Source of the DNA: an uncultured Roseburia sp.
GTDB taxonomy: Bacteria; Bacillota; Clostridia; Lachnospirales; Lachnospiraceae
Direction of reading: 5' to 3'
Length of the DNA: 50,123 bases
Assembly: GCA_947652855.1 (NCBI GenBank)
Contig: CANTEO010000011.1
Coordinates: 1-50,123, forward strand
Below are positions 49,732 to 50,123 of the stretch, piece by piece (within the stretch, counting starts at the first letter, position 1; every line of letters starts with the position of its first letter). The position numbers and the translations under genes were made by a program. Below the pieces are notes generated by a model that did no database searches, was not told the DNA's origin, and saw nothing but the letters and a program-made list of their open reading frames with translations.

Positions 49732-49791
49732 CCCCCAAATCCTCCATTTCTATGTATCGCCGCCGCCTGGCCTTTTGCCCACTGTCCCGTC

Positions 49792-50085
49792 CTACTTCGC
49801 CGAATTTGGATAAAGCACAGCGTTTATATTTTCTTCGCTATAGCTGTAAGCCGTTATCCCTTCCGCAGATTCGATTCTTTTTCTCTGCGCATCATATTCT
49901 GACTCCGAAATCACTTCATTATCTTTCTTATAGGTCTCCTCGCTGGATAAAACCTTGTTCGTAAAGGCTTCAAAATGCCGCTCCTGTATCTTTTCCAAAC
50001 GGGATTCAAAGACAAATTCTTTTCCGTCAAACGAGTAGCCGTCCCATCCCTCAAAGGCTGTCGTCGAAAAATATCCACGCCCCAT
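49792..50085 (-). CDS. Small uncharacterised acidic protein at window edge
   Basis: The 97-residue product begins MGRGYFSTTAFEGWDGYSFD and is Glu/Lys/Tyr-rich with a helical middle; no family is recognised. ATG 50085 has GGAG eight bases upstream, but the frame stays open to the edge of the window, so a longer protein cannot be excluded. It leads the operon of the nuclease-like and 575-residue genes as far as seen. In another frame the bases beyond 50085 read like the tail of a coiled coil, which may be an upstream gene cut by the edge. Confidence 0.5.
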   Translation of the reverse strand: MGRGYFSTTAFEGWDGYSFDGKEFVFESRLEKIQERHFEAFTNKVLSSEETYKKDNEVISESEYDAQRKRIESAEGITAYSYSEENINAVLYPNSAK

Positions 50086-50123
50086 TTTCCAAGCTCCGCT
50101 TCCATGGCCGCGATGCGGTCCGA

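Noticed and set aside
1..50123. CRISPR array, rRNA, tRNA, prophage or complete insertion sequence
   Set aside because: No regularly spaced repeats, no recognisable RNA gene, no transposase with terminal repeats and no phage structural gene were seen.

Overview
The window reads as chromosome of an anaerobic Clostridia species, most likely Lachnospiraceae. Supporting signs are the yicC-remA-gmk-rpoZ-rimO-pgsA-cinA-rsmD-coaD run, a YlbJ-type sporulation protein, RemA, RecU, a DUF975 protein, a BirA/BioY biotin locus and many clean SigA promoters with purine-rich ribosome binding sites. No rRNA, tRNA, CRISPR array or intact insertion sequence was seen. Most genes lie on the minus strand.

Layout. 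1-1.6 kb: an Rpn-type PD-(D/E)XK nuclease behind a promoter-terminator pair that encloses no gene, followed by a 91-bp palindromic element. 1.6-6.4 kb: a three-gene minus-strand cassette of a zinc-ribbon/TIR/coiled-coil protein, a four-helix membrane protein and an SPFH (flotillin-like, YdjI-like) protein with many zinc ribbons; this resembles a membrane-stress or defence module. 6.4-12 kb: YgiQ radical SAM, HAD phosphatase, M23 peptidase, PepD dipeptidase and divergent YlbJ. 12-18.4 kb: the conserved housekeeping run. 18.5-20.8 kb: small membrane proteins and a minimal HEXXH putative metalloprotease. 20.8-27.9 kb: an ABC transporter with FtsX permease, its two-component system, a PfkB sugar kinase, a truncated DUF4180 gene and a TetR regulator frameshifted at a nine-base homopolymer. 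28-32.3 kb: a 1,419-residue secreted protein of about ten Ig-like modules and four BIG2 domains, behind a structured leader. 32.4-39 kb: O-antigen ligase-like protein, HisZ, RecU, RluA, CgeB-like glycosyltransferase and a rhomboid-like protein. 39-41.4 kb: an XRE regulator/membrane protein pair with a self-evident operator, an HPr-like protein lacking the catalytic histidine, BirA-controlled BioY and a 50-residue membrane protein. 41.4-43.8 kb: SGNH lipoprotein, Sce7726-like protein and a putative motility-regulon protein. 43.8-50.1 kb: an accessory region of poorly characterised genes.

The two places most likely to hold an undescribed system are the TIR/membrane/SPFH cassette (1632-6421) and the region 43.8-50.1 kb. 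The latter has a DUF2589 protein, a partner gene and a possible His-rich nuclease-like protein behind a nested palindromic operator; an adjoining operon encodes a PD-(D/E)XK-like protein, a probable beta-propeller protein, a membrane protein and an Sfp-type phosphopantetheinyl transferase. Functions given for these two regions are inference; coordinates, motifs and palindromes were read directly from the sequence. Several start codons were moved inward from the longest open frame on the basis of ribosome binding sites.
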